Shown piece after piece: positions 8,185 through 17,351 of a DNA stretch of 64,000 nucleotides; within the stretch, counting starts at the first letter, position 1, and each line of letters starts with the position of its first letter. Both the position numbers and the translations under genes were made by a program. Origin of the DNA: Mesorhizobium amorphae (GTDB taxonomy: Bacteria; Pseudomonadota; Alphaproteobacteria; Rhizobiales; Rhizobiaceae); contig NZ_JHQS01000060.1 of assembly GCF_014843845.1 (NCBI RefSeq), positions 62,001 to 126,000 of the forward strand. The letters are read 5' to 3'. A model generated the notes under the pieces. The model saw nothing but the letters and a program-made list of their open reading frames with translations, was not told where the DNA came from and made no database searches.

Positions 8185-9132
8185 ATGGCCTCGTTGCAGA
8201 CGCTCATCGCCAAGCCCTGGATATGGTCCTTCCTCGGCGCGCTGCTGGTGTGGCTGGCGACGGTCGCCTTCACCGGCGGTTATGGCGGCGGCGGCATGAT
8301 CACGGCCGCACTCTCGCTCGCCGTCTTCACCGTCATCGTCGGCGTCGGCCAGATGTTCGTCATCACGCTCGGGCCGGGCAATGTCGACCTGTCGTTGCCG
8401 GCCAATATCGGCCTTGCCAGTGCGGTGGCCATGAAAGTGATGGACGGCAATGATGCGATGATCGTCGTCGGGCTGCTGGCGGCGCTCGCCTGCGGCATGG
8501 CGGTCGGTGCCGCCAACTATCTCCTGATCTGGGCGCTGCGCATTCCGCCGATCATCGCCACGCTGTCGGCCAGCTTCATCATCCAGTCGATCGACATCAG
8601 TTATGGACGCGGGCTGCAGATCAAGCCGCCGCCGGGTTTCGCCGATTTCACCAACTGGCAGATCCTGGGCATTCCGGTGCTGGCGATCCTCACGGTGCTG
8701 TTCACCGTCGGTGCAGCGATTGCGCTGCAGCGCATGATCTATGGCCGCTCGGTGCTGGCGATCGGCCAGAACATCCGCGCCGCCTGGCTGGCCGGCGTCA
8801 ATGTCGGGCGCATCCGCTTCCTCACCTACACGCTGTCGGGCATGCTCGGCGGTCTCGACGGCGCGCTGCTCGCCGGCTACTTCCGCGGCGCCAATGTCGA
8901 CATCGGCAACGAGTACCTTTTGGCCTCGATCGCCGTCGTCGTCATCGGCGGCACGTCGGTGGCAGGTGGCAAGGCCAATGTGCCGGGGGTGTGGGGCGCG
9001 GCGCTGTTCCTGGTGTTATTGCTCACCATGCTCAACACTTTCGGCGTCAGCGCCGGCGTCCGCCTGTTGCTGACCGGGCTGATCATCGTCGGCGTGATTA
9101 CGGTGGCGGGCGGGCAGAAGGCGCTGCGCTGA
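8185..9132 (+). CDS. Sugar ABC transporter permease 2 (RbsC-like)
   Basis: A 315-residue BPD_transp_2 permease, related to but clearly different from its upstream neighbour. Seen are GVGQMFVITLGPGNVDLSLP (the GNxDLS motif), IPPIIATLSASFIIQSIDIS, and VIGGTSVAGGKANVPGVWGA near the C-terminus. GGGAGAGG precedes ATG 8185, three bases after the previous stop. With the binding protein, ATPase and first permease it completes a ribose-type importer. Two different permeases imply a heterodimeric channel, found in some sugar and autoinducer-type importers. Confidence 0.92.
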   Translation: MASLQTLIAKPWIWSFLGALLVWLATVAFTGGYGGGGMITAALSLAVFTVIVGVGQMFVITLGPGNVDLSLPANIGLASAVAMKVMDGNDAMIVVGLLAALACGMAVGAANYLLIWALRIPPIIATLSASFIIQSIDISYGRGLQIKPPPGFADFTNWQILGIPVLAILTVLFTVGAAIALQRMIYGRSVLAIGQNIRAAWLAGVNVGRIRFLTYTLSGMLGGLDGALLAGYFRGANVDIGNEYLLASIAVVVIGGTSVAGGKANVPGVWGAALFLVLLLTMLNTFGVSAGVRLLLTGLIIVGVITVAGGQKALR

Positions 9133-9256
9133 GGACAGCCGGCCTTCCGCTGATACAGCGCCGGGAGAATACCGGCCCTGCCGGAAATCCGGTTCCCATC
9201 CGGATATCGGCCCTGTAAACCCGGCGGGCGCGGTTCGCACTTGCTGGAGGTTCGTC

Positions 9257-11329
9257 TTGTCCGATTTCGTCAGCGTTGCAAGCGACGGCGATGTCGCGGT
9301 TGTCACCATCGACAATCCGCCGGTCAACGCCATGAGCTTCCACGTGCGCGAGCCACTTCACCAGGCGCTGGCCGCACTGCGCGACGATCCCTCCGTCGCG
9401 GCCATCGTGATTGCCTGCGCCGGGCGGACTTTTGTTGCTGGCGCCGATATTACCGAATTCGGCAAGCCGGTGCAGCAGCCGGAGCTGCGCGCCGTCATCG
9501 CGGTGCTGGAAGCCATCGCCAAGCCGACGGTCGCCGCCATTCACGGCACCGCGCTTGGCGGCGGGTTGGAACTGGCGCTCGGTTGCCATTTCCGCGTCGC
9601 TGACAGCAAGGCGAAACTCGGCCTGCCGGAAGTAAAACTCGGCTTGCTGCCGGGTGGCGGCGGCACGGCACGGCTGCCGCGCCTCGTCGGCGCCGAGAAG
9701 GCGCTCGGCATGATCGTCTCGGGGGCGCCGATCGGTGCTGCCGAAGCGCTTGAGGCGGGCCTGGTCGACGCGATGTTCGATGGCGATCTTCTTGCGCAAA
9801 CAGTTCGTTTCGCCAGCGAACTGGTGGTCAAAGGCGGGCCATTCCTGCCCGTGCGCAACCGCAACGATCGTCTGGGAAAGGCCGATCTCGCCGCCTTCGA
9901 TAGGCAGGCGGCGGAGTTGGCCAAGAAGGCGCGCGGCCTCGAAGCCCCGATCGCCTGCGCTGTGGCGGTTCGCAACGCCGTCACGCTGCCGTTCGACGAG
10001 ACCCTAGCGGCGGAGCGCGAACTGTTCTTGAACCTTGTCGCCGGCGATCAGTCGCGCGCGCAGCGGCATCTGTTCTTCGCTGAGCGCGAGGCGGCAAAGG
10101 GTCCCGCCAAAGATCTCTCACGGCGCAAGATCGCCCGGGTCGGCGTCATCGGCGCCGGCACGATGGGCGGCGGCATCGCCATGGCCTTCGCCAATGGCGG
10201 CTTTCCGGTCACCTTGCTCGAAACCAGCGAGGAGGCATTGCAACGCGGGCTGGCGACGATCGACAAGAACTATGCCGTTTCCGTCGCGCGCGGCTCACTG
10301 GCGGAAGATGCCAAGCGCGAAAGGCTCGGCCTGTTCAAGGGCAGCACCGACTATGCCGACCTCGCCGATTGCGACCTGATCGTCGAGGCGGTGTTCGAGG
10401 AGATGGCGGTCAAGCAGGAGGTGTTCGGCAGGCTCGACGCGGTGGCCAAGCCCGGCGCGATCCTGGCCACCAACACTTCCTATCTCGACGTCAACGCCAT
10501 CGCCGCCTCGACGTCGCGGGCGCAGGATGTCGTCGGCCTGCATTTCTTCTCGCCGGCCAATGTCATGAAGCTCTTGGAAATCGTGCGCGCCGAAAGGACC
10601 GCGCCGGACGCGCTGGCGACCGTCGTCGAATTGGCACGGGGCATCGGCAAGGTGCCAGTGGTGGTCGGAGTCTGCCACGGCTTCGTCGGCAACCGCATGC
10701 TGGCGGCGCGTGGTGCGGAATCCGAGGCGCTGCTGCTCGAAGGCGCGACCCCCAGCCAGGTCGACCGTGTGTTCACCGAATTTGGCTGGCCGATGGGGCC
10801 GTTCCAGATGGGCGATCTCGCCGGCCTCGACATTGGCTGGCGCAACCGCAAGGCGCGCGGTCTGACGGCCGTGATCGCCGATGCGCTGTGCGAGCAGGGA
10901 CGTTTCGGCCAGAAGACCGGCAGCGGTTTTTATCGCTACGAGAACGGTTCTCGCACGCCGGTTCCCGACGCGGAGGTTGAAGCGCTGATCCGCGCCAAGG
11001 CGGCCGAGAAGGGCACTACGCCGCGCGCGATCGGCGCCGACGAGATCATCGAGCGCACGCTCTATCCGCTGGTCAACGAAGGCGCGAAGATCCTTGAGGA
11101 AGGGATAGCCGCTCGTGCGTCCGACATCGATGTCGTCTGGGTCAATGGCTATGGCTTTCCGGTCGGCAAGGGCGGGCCGATGTTCTGGGCTGGGCTTGAA
11201 GGCGCTGGCAAGATTGTCGAGCGGCTGGAGTATTGGCACCAGCATACCGATCGGCCGATCTTCCAGCCGGCAACTCTGCTCAGGCGTTTCGCCGAGACGG
11301 GATCGTGGGAAGCCGCCGCGAGACCGTGA
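9257..11329 (+). CDS. Fused enoyl-CoA hydratase / 3-hydroxyacyl-CoA dehydrogenase (FadJ/FadB-type)
   Basis: A 690-residue bifunctional beta-oxidation enzyme. The crotonase half has FVAGADITEFG and IHGTALGGGLELALGC (oxyanion region) and the Glu-containing LGLPEVKLGLLPGGGGT. The dehydrogenase half begins at the NAD motif GVIGAGTMGGGIAMAFANGG, carries HFFSPANVMKLLEIV with the catalytic His, and ends with a duplicated C-terminal domain. The start is TTG 9257, fixed by GGAGG six bases upstream. It follows the ABC importer after 124 bp without an obvious terminator. It may finish the breakdown of a CoA-linked product of the imported compound or be an independent fatty/aromatic acid enzyme. No thiolase is adjacent. 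Confidence 0.93.
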   Translation: MSDFVSVASDGDVAVVTIDNPPVNAMSFHVREPLHQALAALRDDPSVAAIVIACAGRTFVAGADITEFGKPVQQPELRAVIAVLEAIAKPTVAAIHGTALGGGLELALGCHFRVADSKAKLGLPEVKLGLLPGGGGTARLPRLVGAEKALGMIVSGAPIGAAEALEAGLVDAMFDGDLLAQTVRFASELVVKGGPFLPVRNRNDRLGKADLAAFDRQAAELAKKARGLEAPIACAVAVRNAVTLPFDETLAAERELFLNLVAGDQSRAQRHLFFAEREAAKGPAKDLSRRKIARVGVIGAGTMGGGIAMAFANGGFPVTLLETSEEALQRGLATIDKNYAVSVARGSLAEDAKRERLGLFKGSTDYADLADCDLIVEAVFEEMAVKQEVFGRLDAVAKPGAILATNTSYLDVNAIAASTSRAQDVVGLHFFSPANVMKLLEIVRAERTAPDALATVVELARGIGKVPVVVGVCHGFVGNRMLAARGAESEALLLEGATPSQVDRVFTEFGWPMGPFQMGDLAGLDIGWRNRKARGLTAVIADALCEQGRFGQKTGSGFYRYENGSRTPVPDAEVEALIRAKAAEKGTTPRAIGADEIIERTLYPLVNEGAKILEEGIAARASDIDVVWVNGYGFPVGKGGPMFWAGLEGAGKIVERLEYWHQHTDRPIFQPATLLRRFAETGSWEAAARP

Positions 11330-11378
11330 GATCGGTTGTGCGGGTTATCGTCGGGATAGGGAAAACTCTACTTTGAAA

Positions 11379-11684
11379 ATGAGCCGCTCTTTAAAGCTTT
11401 CCCGCCTGCGAGACATCGGATTCGCCAAGTGGGATCCAATAGGCTTGCTCGCAGAGGGCGGCATTTGGGACCACAAGCCCTTTGCAAATGAGTATGACCC
11501 ATATCTCCTTGAGGCGGCTGGGCGCCTTCAAGAAGACGGGACGTTGGAAAGTGTGGTGGAGTTCCTCATGGAGATCGAACGCGATCATATGGGATTGGGT
11601 CTGAAAGCAACGTCCCGGCAACGTGCCGAGGCCACTGCGACAGCGATCCAAGCATATCTAGACAATGCTGACGGGTCGGACTGA
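11379..11684 (+). CDS. Conserved-looking small hypothetical protein, 101 aa
   Basis: From ATG 11379 the frame encodes a soluble acidic protein with KWDPIGLL, NEYDPYLLEAAGRL and VEFLMEIERDHMGLG. This spacing (WDPIG, then YDxY, then a terminal helix with MGL) recalls DUF1871-type proteins of unknown function, but I hold that only as a resemblance. The upstream part of the same frame overlaps the previous gene and is ignored. Base composition is somewhat lower in GC than its neighbours. The gene lies alone between the beta-oxidation enzyme and the BMP-family binding protein; nothing ties it to either. Confidence 0.65.
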   Translation: MSRSLKLSRLRDIGFAKWDPIGLLAEGGIWDHKPFANEYDPYLLEAAGRLQEDGTLESVVEFLMEIERDHMGLGLKATSRQRAEATATAIQAYLDNADGSD

Positions 11685-11776
11685 CCCGCTTCCGGACACC
11701 GTTCCATAGTCTTGGTTGTCTGACATTTCCTAAGAACAGCCGGCTCGACACGGCTGTCGAACAGAGGGGCACTTCC

Positions 11777-12805
11777 ATGAAAAACGACAACTGCAAAATC
11801 CAATCGAAACGCGAGGGTTTATCGCGACGCAACGTGCTGGAACTGGGCGCACTTGGCCTGGCTGCCGCCATGCTGCCGGGCAATTCCTTCGCCAAGGACA
11901 AACTGAAGGTGGCGGCGATCTTCGCCACGCCGATCGAGGAGCCGTGGGACAACCAGATCCACGTCGCCTTGCAGAAGGCCGAGAAGGAACTCGGCATCGA
12001 GTACAAATGGTCAGAAAAGGTGCAGACCGCCGACTTCAGCCGCGTCATGCGCGAATATGCGCAGGGCGGCTACCAGCTGGTGCTCGGCGATGCCTTCGCC
12101 GCCGAGCGTGAATCGCGCCGCACCGCCAAGCAGTTCCCGAAGACCGCCTGGCTGTTCGGCTCGGGCGCCGGACCGGCGGAACCCAATTTCGGCGTCTTCG
12201 ACAACTGGATCCATGAGCCGGCCTATCTCTCCGGCCTTATCGCCGGCAAGATGTCGAAATCGGGCACGATCGGCGCCGTGGCGGCGATGGGCATTCCGGA
12301 AGTGAACCGGCTGGTCAACGCCTTCTTTGCAGGCGCCAGGGAGGTCAATCCGAACGTCAAGAAGAAGGTCGCCTTCATCGGTTCCTTCTTCGATCCGCCA
12401 AAGGCGAAGGAAGCCGCGATCGCTCAGATCGATGCCGGCGTCGACGTGATCTATGCCGAGCGCTTCGGCGTCATCGAGGCGGCGGTCGAGAAGAAGATCC
12501 TCGCCATCTCCAACATGTCCGACCAGTCGAGCCTCGGCCCCGACACGGTGATCACCGGGCCGGTCTGGAACATGTATCCGACCGTCGAACAGGCGATCAA
12601 GCTGGTCAAGGCCGGCGTCTTCACCGCGCAGGACTATGGTGATTTCTCGCGCATGGCCAAGGGCGGTTCCTCTTTGGCGCCGTACCACAAATTCGACAAG
12701 ACGCTGCCGGCGGACGTCAAGGATCTGGTCGAAAAGAAGAAGACCGAAATCCTCGAGGGCAACTTCCGCGTAGATGTGGACGAGAACACGCCGGTTTCGG
12801 ATTGA
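11777..12805 (+). CDS. BMP-family ABC transporter binding protein (nucleoside-type)
   Basis: A 342-residue binding protein of the Bmp/PnrA family. A Tat-type signal is visible (SRRNVLELGALGLAAAM, cut near SFAKDK), unlike the lipoprotein signal of many relatives. Family features include VAAIFATPIEEPWDNQIHVA, the FDNWIHEPAYLSGLIAG helix, AAMGIPEVNRLVNAFFAG, and a C-terminal GDFSRMAKGGSSLAPYH. Characterised members bind purine nucleosides or autoinducer-like ligands. The ATPase and two permeases downstream have the matching YufO/YufP/YufQ arrangement. A 232-bp gap with paired palindromes separates it from the ATPase gene, so dosage may differ. Confidence 0.9.
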   Translation: MKNDNCKIQSKREGLSRRNVLELGALGLAAAMLPGNSFAKDKLKVAAIFATPIEEPWDNQIHVALQKAEKELGIEYKWSEKVQTADFSRVMREYAQGGYQLVLGDAFAAERESRRTAKQFPKTAWLFGSGAGPAEPNFGVFDNWIHEPAYLSGLIAGKMSKSGTIGAVAAMGIPEVNRLVNAFFAGAREVNPNVKKKVAFIGSFFDPPKAKEAAIAQIDAGVDVIYAERFGVIEAAVEKKILAISNMSDQSSLGPDTVITGPVWNMYPTVEQAIKLVKAGVFTAQDYGDFSRMAKGGSSLAPYHKFDKTLPADVKDLVEKKKTEILEGNFRVDVDENTPVSD

Positions 12806-12833
12806 GTGCTTGTGGCTCGGGGTTGGCGCCCAG

Positions 12834-12878
12834 CCCCCCTCTGCCCTGCCGGGCATCTCCCCCTCAAGGGGGGAGATC
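12834..12878 (+). repeat. Type A palindromic intergenic repeat, forward copy
   Basis: The unit is a CCCCCCTCTGCCCTGCCGGG arm, a CATCTCCCCC arm, and a closing AAGGGGGGAGATC. The same core recurs at 34.4 and 47.3 kb. It faces an inverted copy at 12941-12985, and the pair brackets a 62-bp core in the gap between binding protein and ATPase genes. Confidence 0.9.
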
Positions 12879-12940
12879 GGCAGCTTCGCCGGTGGCGTCA
12901 TTGTTTACGGTGAAAGTTGGCGAAAGCCGGCGCCACATCT

Positions 12941-12985
12941 GATCTCCCCCTCTTGAGGGGGAGATGGCCGGCAGGCCAGAGGGGG
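12941..12985 (-). repeat. Type A palindromic intergenic repeat, inverted copy
   Basis: GATCTCCCCCTCTTGAGGGG leads into a GGCCGGCAGGCCAGAGGGGG arm. It is the reverse complement of the 12834-12878 unit, with differences mainly in the loop. The transcript could fold into one long hairpin across both copies. Confidence 0.9.
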
Positions 12986-13037
12986 TGCGCCGAGCTCGCC
13001 TTTCATAGTCAAGCCAACCAGTCCTCCAGGAGCCACC

Positions 13038-14558
13038 TTGCCCGCCCCTCTCATCGAAATGCGCGGCATCACCAAGAGCTTCGGCGCCGTCAAGGCGAAC
13101 GAGGCCGTGGATCTCAGTGTGGCGCCGGGCGAAATCCTCGGCTTGCTGGGCGAGAACGGTGCCGGCAAGACGACCCTGATGAATGTGCTGTTCGGCGCCT
13201 ATGCGCCGGATGCCGGCGAGATTCTTATCCAGGGCCAGCCGGTGCGGATCAACAGCTCGGCCGATGCGCTCGCCGCCGGCATCGGCATGGTGCACCAGCA
13301 TTTTCACCTCGCGCCGCGGCTGTCGGTGCTGGAGAATCTATTGATCGGCATTCCCGGCAAGTCTGGCCGGATCGATCGCGTCGGCGGGCTGGCGCGACTG
13401 GCCGAAATCGGTCGTGAGCACGGGCTGACGCTAGATCCCGATCTCCCGGTGTCGGCTTTGTCGGTGGGCGAGCAGCAGCGGCTCGAGATCGTCAAGGCGC
13501 TGTTTCGCGGCGCGCGGCTCTTGATCCTCGATGAGCCGACGGCGGTGCTGGCGCCGACGGAGGTCGACGGGCTGTTTGCCGCGCTGCGTTCGATGGCCGC
13601 GCAAGGGCTCGGCATCATCTTCATTTCGCACAAGCTCAACGAGGTTCGGGCGCTGACGCATCGCTGCGTGGTGCTGCGGCATGGCCGCGTCGCAGGGCGC
13701 GTCGATACGCCCGCCACGACCACTTCATCCGAGATGGCGCAACTGATGTGCGGCCACGAGATCGTGCCGCCGGCCAGGGGGCCGTCGACACCGGGTGCGG
13801 CGGTGCTCACCCTCGACGGCATTTCGACGTCAGGTCATTCAGGTACGGTGCTGCGCGGCGTCTCGCTCGCGGTCCGTGCCGGCGAGATCCTCGGCATTGC
13901 CGGTGTCTCCGGCAACGGCCAGCGGGCACTGGCCGATGTGATCTCAGGCGTGCTCGTACCGGGCGCCGGCCAGATGACGATAGCCGGCAGAGCAGTGTCG
14001 CGGTTCTCTCCGCGCGGGGTGCAGGCGCTCGGTCTCGGGCGCATCCCGGAAGACCGCATGACGACCGGGCTGGTCACCAATCTGCCGCTCGCCGATTCCA
14101 TGGTGCTGCCGCGCATCGGCACCGAAGCCTTCAGCCGCAAGGGGCTGCTCAAGCCCGATGCGATCCGCGCCTTCACTGAGGAACAGATCAAAGCGTATGA
14201 CATTCGTTGCCCCGGACCGATGACACGCGCCGGCGCGCTGTCCGGCGGCAATCTGCAGAAGGCGCTGTTGGCGCGCGAGCTTGCCTTCGACCCAAAAGTG
14301 CTGATCGTGTCGCAGCCGACACGCGGCCTCGACATCGGCGCGGCTCGTTTCATCCACGAAAAGTTCTTGGACATGCGCGCCAGGGGCTGCGGCATCATCG
14401 TCATCGGCGAGGACCTGGAGGAACTGCTGATGCTCTGCGACCGCATCGCGGTGATGTATGAGGGCCGCATCGCCGGCACGTTGGACAGTGCTGACGCCAC
14501 AGTGGCGCGGCTCGGCCTGCTGATGACCGGGGCCGGGCAGGCAGAGGAGGCGGCCTGA
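13038..14558 (+). CDS. BMP-type ABC transporter double-ATPase subunit
   Basis: A 506-residue double ATPase. NBD1 has Walker A GENGAGKTT, signature LSVGEQQRLEIVKALF and Walker B LLILDEPTAVLAP. The second half has GIAGVSGNGQRALADVISG (lysine-free Walker A), signature LSGGNLQKALLARELA and VSQPTRGLDIGA. This matches the YufO/BmpD-partner class rather than RbsA. The start is TTG 13038 with AGGAG five bases upstream; ATG 13059 would cut into the first strand. The stop overlaps the next start as TGATG. It powers the importer formed with the following two permeases. Confidence 0.92.
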   Translation: MPAPLIEMRGITKSFGAVKANEAVDLSVAPGEILGLLGENGAGKTTLMNVLFGAYAPDAGEILIQGQPVRINSSADALAAGIGMVHQHFHLAPRLSVLENLLIGIPGKSGRIDRVGGLARLAEIGREHGLTLDPDLPVSALSVGEQQRLEIVKALFRGARLLILDEPTAVLAPTEVDGLFAALRSMAAQGLGIIFISHKLNEVRALTHRCVVLRHGRVAGRVDTPATTTSSEMAQLMCGHEIVPPARGPSTPGAAVLTLDGISTSGHSGTVLRGVSLAVRAGEILGIAGVSGNGQRALADVISGVLVPGAGQMTIAGRAVSRFSPRGVQALGLGRIPEDRMTTGLVTNLPLADSMVLPRIGTEAFSRKGLLKPDAIRAFTEEQIKAYDIRCPGPMTRAGALSGGNLQKALLARELAFDPKVLIVSQPTRGLDIGAARFIHEKFLDMRARGCGIIVIGEDLEELLMLCDRIAVMYEGRIAGTLDSADATVARLGLLMTGAGQAEEAA

Positions 14559-15613
14559 TGTTTCGCCTCGAAGCCCGCACCTCGACGCCCGCCTGGTTCA
14601 ATCTGGCCCTGCCGCTGCTGGCGATCGGGGCGACGCTCATCCTGTGCAGCGGCCTCATTGCGCTGGCCGGCGCCGGCGTCGTCGAGGCCTATGGCGTGAT
14701 GTTTTCGGCCTCGCTCGGCGACAGCTACGCCATCACCGAAACGCTGGTTCGGGCAACACCGATGATCTTCACCGGACTTGCCGTGGCGATCGCCTTCCGG
14801 GCAAAGTTCTGGAATATCGGTGCTGAAGGGCAGCTGCTGGCGGGTGCGGTGGCTAGCTGCGCCGTCGGCGCCATCCCTATGCCGGGGCCGCTCGCCATGC
14901 TCTTGATGGCGCTGGCGGGTGCTGCCGCTGGTGCCGCGGTGGCGCTGGTGCCGGCGACGCTCAGGGTGAAATTCAAGGTCGACGATGTGGTCAGCTCGCT
15001 GCTGCTCAACTCGGTCATCTTCTACGCCCTGATGGCGCTGATCGAGGGGCCGTGGAAGGACAGTTTCAGCGGCTATCCGATCTCGCCGCCGATCGAGGAT
15101 TCGGCGAACTTCCCGGTGCTGCTCGAAGGCACGCGGCTGCATCTCGGCGTGGTGGCGGCGCTGATCGCGGCACCCTTGATCTGGTTCCTGATCGTGCGCA
15201 CGACGCTCGGCTTCCGGATCAGGGTCACCGGCGAAAACCCCGAGGCGGCGCGTTATGGCGGCATCCATGTCGAACGCGTGCTGATCTCGACCGCGCTGTT
15301 CTCCGGCGCGCTGGCCGGCCTTGCCGGGGTCGGTGAGGTCGGTGGCGTGCATTTCCAGGTGATGAGCGACATCTCGCCGGGCTACGGCTATTCCGGCATC
15401 GTCGTCGCCATGCTGGCGAGACTCAATCCGCTCGGCGTGGTGCCGGCGGCGATCTTCCTTGCCGCCGTCATGACCGGCGCCGAGGCGATGTCGCGGGCGA
15501 CCGGCGTTCCGGCTTTCCTCAGCGATGTCATCCAGGGCACTGCGCTGCTTGCCATGTTGGTGGCCCTGCTGTTCACCGCCTATCGCATCCGACGCGTAGG
15601 GGTGGCCAAATGA
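14558..15613 (+). CDS. BMP-type ABC transporter permease 1
   Basis: A 351-residue membrane protein of the YufP class (BPD_transp_2). Landmarks are TLVRATPMIFTGLAVAIAFR, the AKFWNIGAEGQLLAGA segment containing the conserved N-x-G-x-E-G-Q, and VRTTLGFRIRVTGENPEAAR on the cytoplasmic coupling side. It overlaps the ATPase stop by one base and the next start by four (ATGA), so the three genes are translated as a block. It transports a nucleoside or similar solute together with its partner. Confidence 0.92.
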   Translation: MFRLEARTSTPAWFNLALPLLAIGATLILCSGLIALAGAGVVEAYGVMFSASLGDSYAITETLVRATPMIFTGLAVAIAFRAKFWNIGAEGQLLAGAVASCAVGAIPMPGPLAMLLMALAGAAAGAAVALVPATLRVKFKVDDVVSSLLLNSVIFYALMALIEGPWKDSFSGYPISPPIEDSANFPVLLEGTRLHLGVVAALIAAPLIWFLIVRTTLGFRIRVTGENPEAARYGGIHVERVLISTALFSGALAGLAGVGEVGGVHFQVMSDISPGYGYSGIVVAMLARLNPLGVVPAAIFLAAVMTGAEAMSRATGVPAFLSDVIQGTALLAMLVALLFTAYRIRRVGVAK

Positions 15614-16554
15614 GCGCGCTGTTCGAACAGATCTTTCAGGTCGGCTTCCTCGCCGCCATCATCCGCATCGCCACGCCGCTGGCCTTTGCGACGCTCGGCG
15701 AAATGTTTTCCGAGCGCGCCGGTGTGCTCAATCTCGGCATCGAAGGCATCATGCTGCTGTCGGCGATGACCGGCTTCACCGCCACCAGCCTCAGCGGCAG
15801 CCTGTGGCTCGGCGTGCTGGTCGCGATGCTGACCGGCGCGCTGATGGGGGCGCTGCATGCGCTGTTCACCGTGGCGCTCGGCCTCAGCCAGCATGTCTGC
15901 GGCATCGGCGTGACACTGTTCTCTTCTGGTTTGGCGTACTTCCTCTACCGGCTGATCTTCGGCCAGCAGTCGGTGCCGCCGAGCATCAAGGGTTTTCAGA
16001 CGCTGCCAATCCCGGTTCTCTCGGACATCCCGGTGCTCGGACCGGCGGTGTTCAACCAGTTCTCGCTGGTCTACATGGCGATCATCGCCATCCCGCTTGC
16101 CGCCTTCGTGCTTTACCGGACGCCATGGGGCCTGTCGGTGCGCATGGTCGGCGAAAATCCGCGCGCTGCCGATTCGGCCGGCGTCGGCGTCATTGCCACG
16201 CGTTTCCAGGCCGTCATTCTCGGCGGCGCCTTGATGGGCTTGGCCGGGGCCTTCCTGTCGATGGCGCAGTTCAACGCCTTCACCTTCGGCGTCGTGTCCG
16301 GGCGTGGCTGGGTGGCGATCGCGCTGGTCGTGTTCGGCCGCTGGGACCCGTGGCGCTCTGCCGGTGCGGCGCTGCTGTTCGCCTTCGTCGATGCCTTGCA
16401 ACTACGCATGCAGGCCAGCGGGCTCGGCCACATCCCCTATGAAGCGTTCCTGATGCTGCCCTTCATCTTCACCATCGTTGCCATGGCGGTGATGTCGCGC
16501 AACGCGGTGGCGCCTTCGGCCCTGCTCAAGCCGTTTCGACGGGAGGAGCGCTGA
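15610..16554 (+). CDS. BMP-type ABC transporter permease 2
   Basis: A 314-residue YufQ-class permease. Seen are RIATPLAFATLGEMFSERAG and VLNLGIEGIMLLSAM (the N-x-G-x-E-G motif), RTPWGLSVRMVGENPRAADS as the coupling segment, and a glycine-rich SGRGWVAIALVVFGRWDPWR near the end. Its ATG overlaps the previous stop (ATGA). It closes the importer operon and ends at a 9-bp stem hairpin, facing the convergent SDR gene. Confidence 0.92.
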   Translation: MSALFEQIFQVGFLAAIIRIATPLAFATLGEMFSERAGVLNLGIEGIMLLSAMTGFTATSLSGSLWLGVLVAMLTGALMGALHALFTVALGLSQHVCGIGVTLFSSGLAYFLYRLIFGQQSVPPSIKGFQTLPIPVLSDIPVLGPAVFNQFSLVYMAIIAIPLAAFVLYRTPWGLSVRMVGENPRAADSAGVGVIATRFQAVILGGALMGLAGAFLSMAQFNAFTFGVVSGRGWVAIALVVFGRWDPWRSAGAALLFAFVDALQLRMQASGLGHIPYEAFLMLPFIFTIVAMAVMSRNAVAPSALLKPFRREER

Positions 16555-16574
16555 CAGCCGCGGGTCTGTCAGCG
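16549..16574. terminator. Hairpin between convergent permease and SDR genes
   Basis: CGCTGACAG and CTGTCAGCG make a perfect 9-bp stem with an eight-base loop, overlapping the permease stop and lying nine bases past the SDR stop. It lacks a T tract on the plus side. It is probably a shared transcription end or mRNA-protecting structure. Confidence 0.45.
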
Positions 16575-16583
16575 TCCCGCTTC

Positions 16584-17351
16584 TCACATTGCGGTAAAGC
16601 CGTTGTCGACGAACAGATGCGCGCCGGTGACGAAGCTCGACTCGTCGCTGGCCAGATACAGCGCCGCCTTCGCCACCTCTTCCGGCTCGCCGATGCGGCC
16701 CTGCTGCGCGGCGAGTGCCGCATCGGAAACATCGACGCCGAGTTTTCCCAGATCGGCGACCTCGCGCATCCCGTGCGGTGTGCGGATGAAGCCCGGGCAG
16801 ACCGCGTTGCAGCGGATGTTGCGGTCGCGGAACTCGACGGCGATGGCACGCGCGAACATGTGGCAGGCGCCCTTGGTGGTGTCGTAGAGCACTTCCATCG
16901 GCGTCGCCGCCACCGCCGAGATCGACGAGGTGCAGACGATCGAGCCACCGCCGGACGATATCATCCCGGGCAGCACGGCGCGCGTCATCAAGAACATCGA
17001 GCGCACATTGACGGCATGCAGCCAGTCCCATTCCTGAACTGTCGTCTCCAGGAAGGGCTTTATCACGATGGTGCCGGCATGGTTGAACAGCACGGTGACC
17101 GGGCCGAGTTTTTCGCTCGCGCCCTTCACCGCGGCCTCGACCTGCGCTTCCTCGGAAACATCGGCGACGAAATGCTCGGCGACATGGCCACGCGCCCGGA
17201 TCGCCGCTGCCGTCGCTGCAGCGGCTTCGCCGTTGCGGTCGATGATCGCCACCTTGGCGCCTTCCGCCGCGAACAGCTCCGAGGCCGCCCCGCCCATTCC
17301 CGTCGCGCCGCCTGAAACGATGGCGACCTTGCCCGCCAGTCTTTCGCCCAT
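16584..17351 (-). CDS. Short-chain dehydrogenase/reductase
   Basis: A 255-residue classical SDR. The cofactor motif is SGGATGMGGA (a TGxxxGxG variant with Gly for Thr), followed by an Asp-Arg pair (IIDRNG) that suggests NAD preference. NHAG stands for the usual NNAG. The catalytic set is Ser in SSISAVAA and Tyr-Lys in YDTTK. ATG 17351 has GGGAG at good distance; GTG 17369 is in frame but unneeded. It is convergent with the nucleoside-type importer and divergent from the small-protein/monooxygenase unit. The substrate is unknown; neighbours suggest a sugar, nucleoside-derived alcohol or degradation intermediate. Confidence 0.9.
   Translation of the reverse strand: MGERLAGKVAIVSGGATGMGGAASELFAAEGAKVAIIDRNGEAAAATAAAIRARGHVAEHFVADVSEEAQVEAAVKGASEKLGPVTVLFNHAGTIVIKPFLETTVQEWDWLHAVNVRSMFLMTRAVLPGMISSGGGSIVCTSSISAVAATPMEVLYDTTKGACHMFARAIAVEFRDRNIRCNAVCPGFIRTPHGMREVADLGKLGVDVSDAALAAQQGRIGEPEEVAKAALYLASDESSFVTGAHLFVDNGFTAM

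Noticed and set aside
9257..9259. Suspicion that the beta-oxidation gene starts at a later ATG
   Set aside because: TTG 9257 has GGAGG at ideal spacing and the crotonase fold begins at once; a later ATG would remove the first strands.
12834..12985. Paired palindromes considered as a CRISPR-like array or a rho-independent terminator
   Set aside because: There are only two inverted units with no regular spacers, and no T tract; the same units recur at many loci, which fits an intergenic repeat family.
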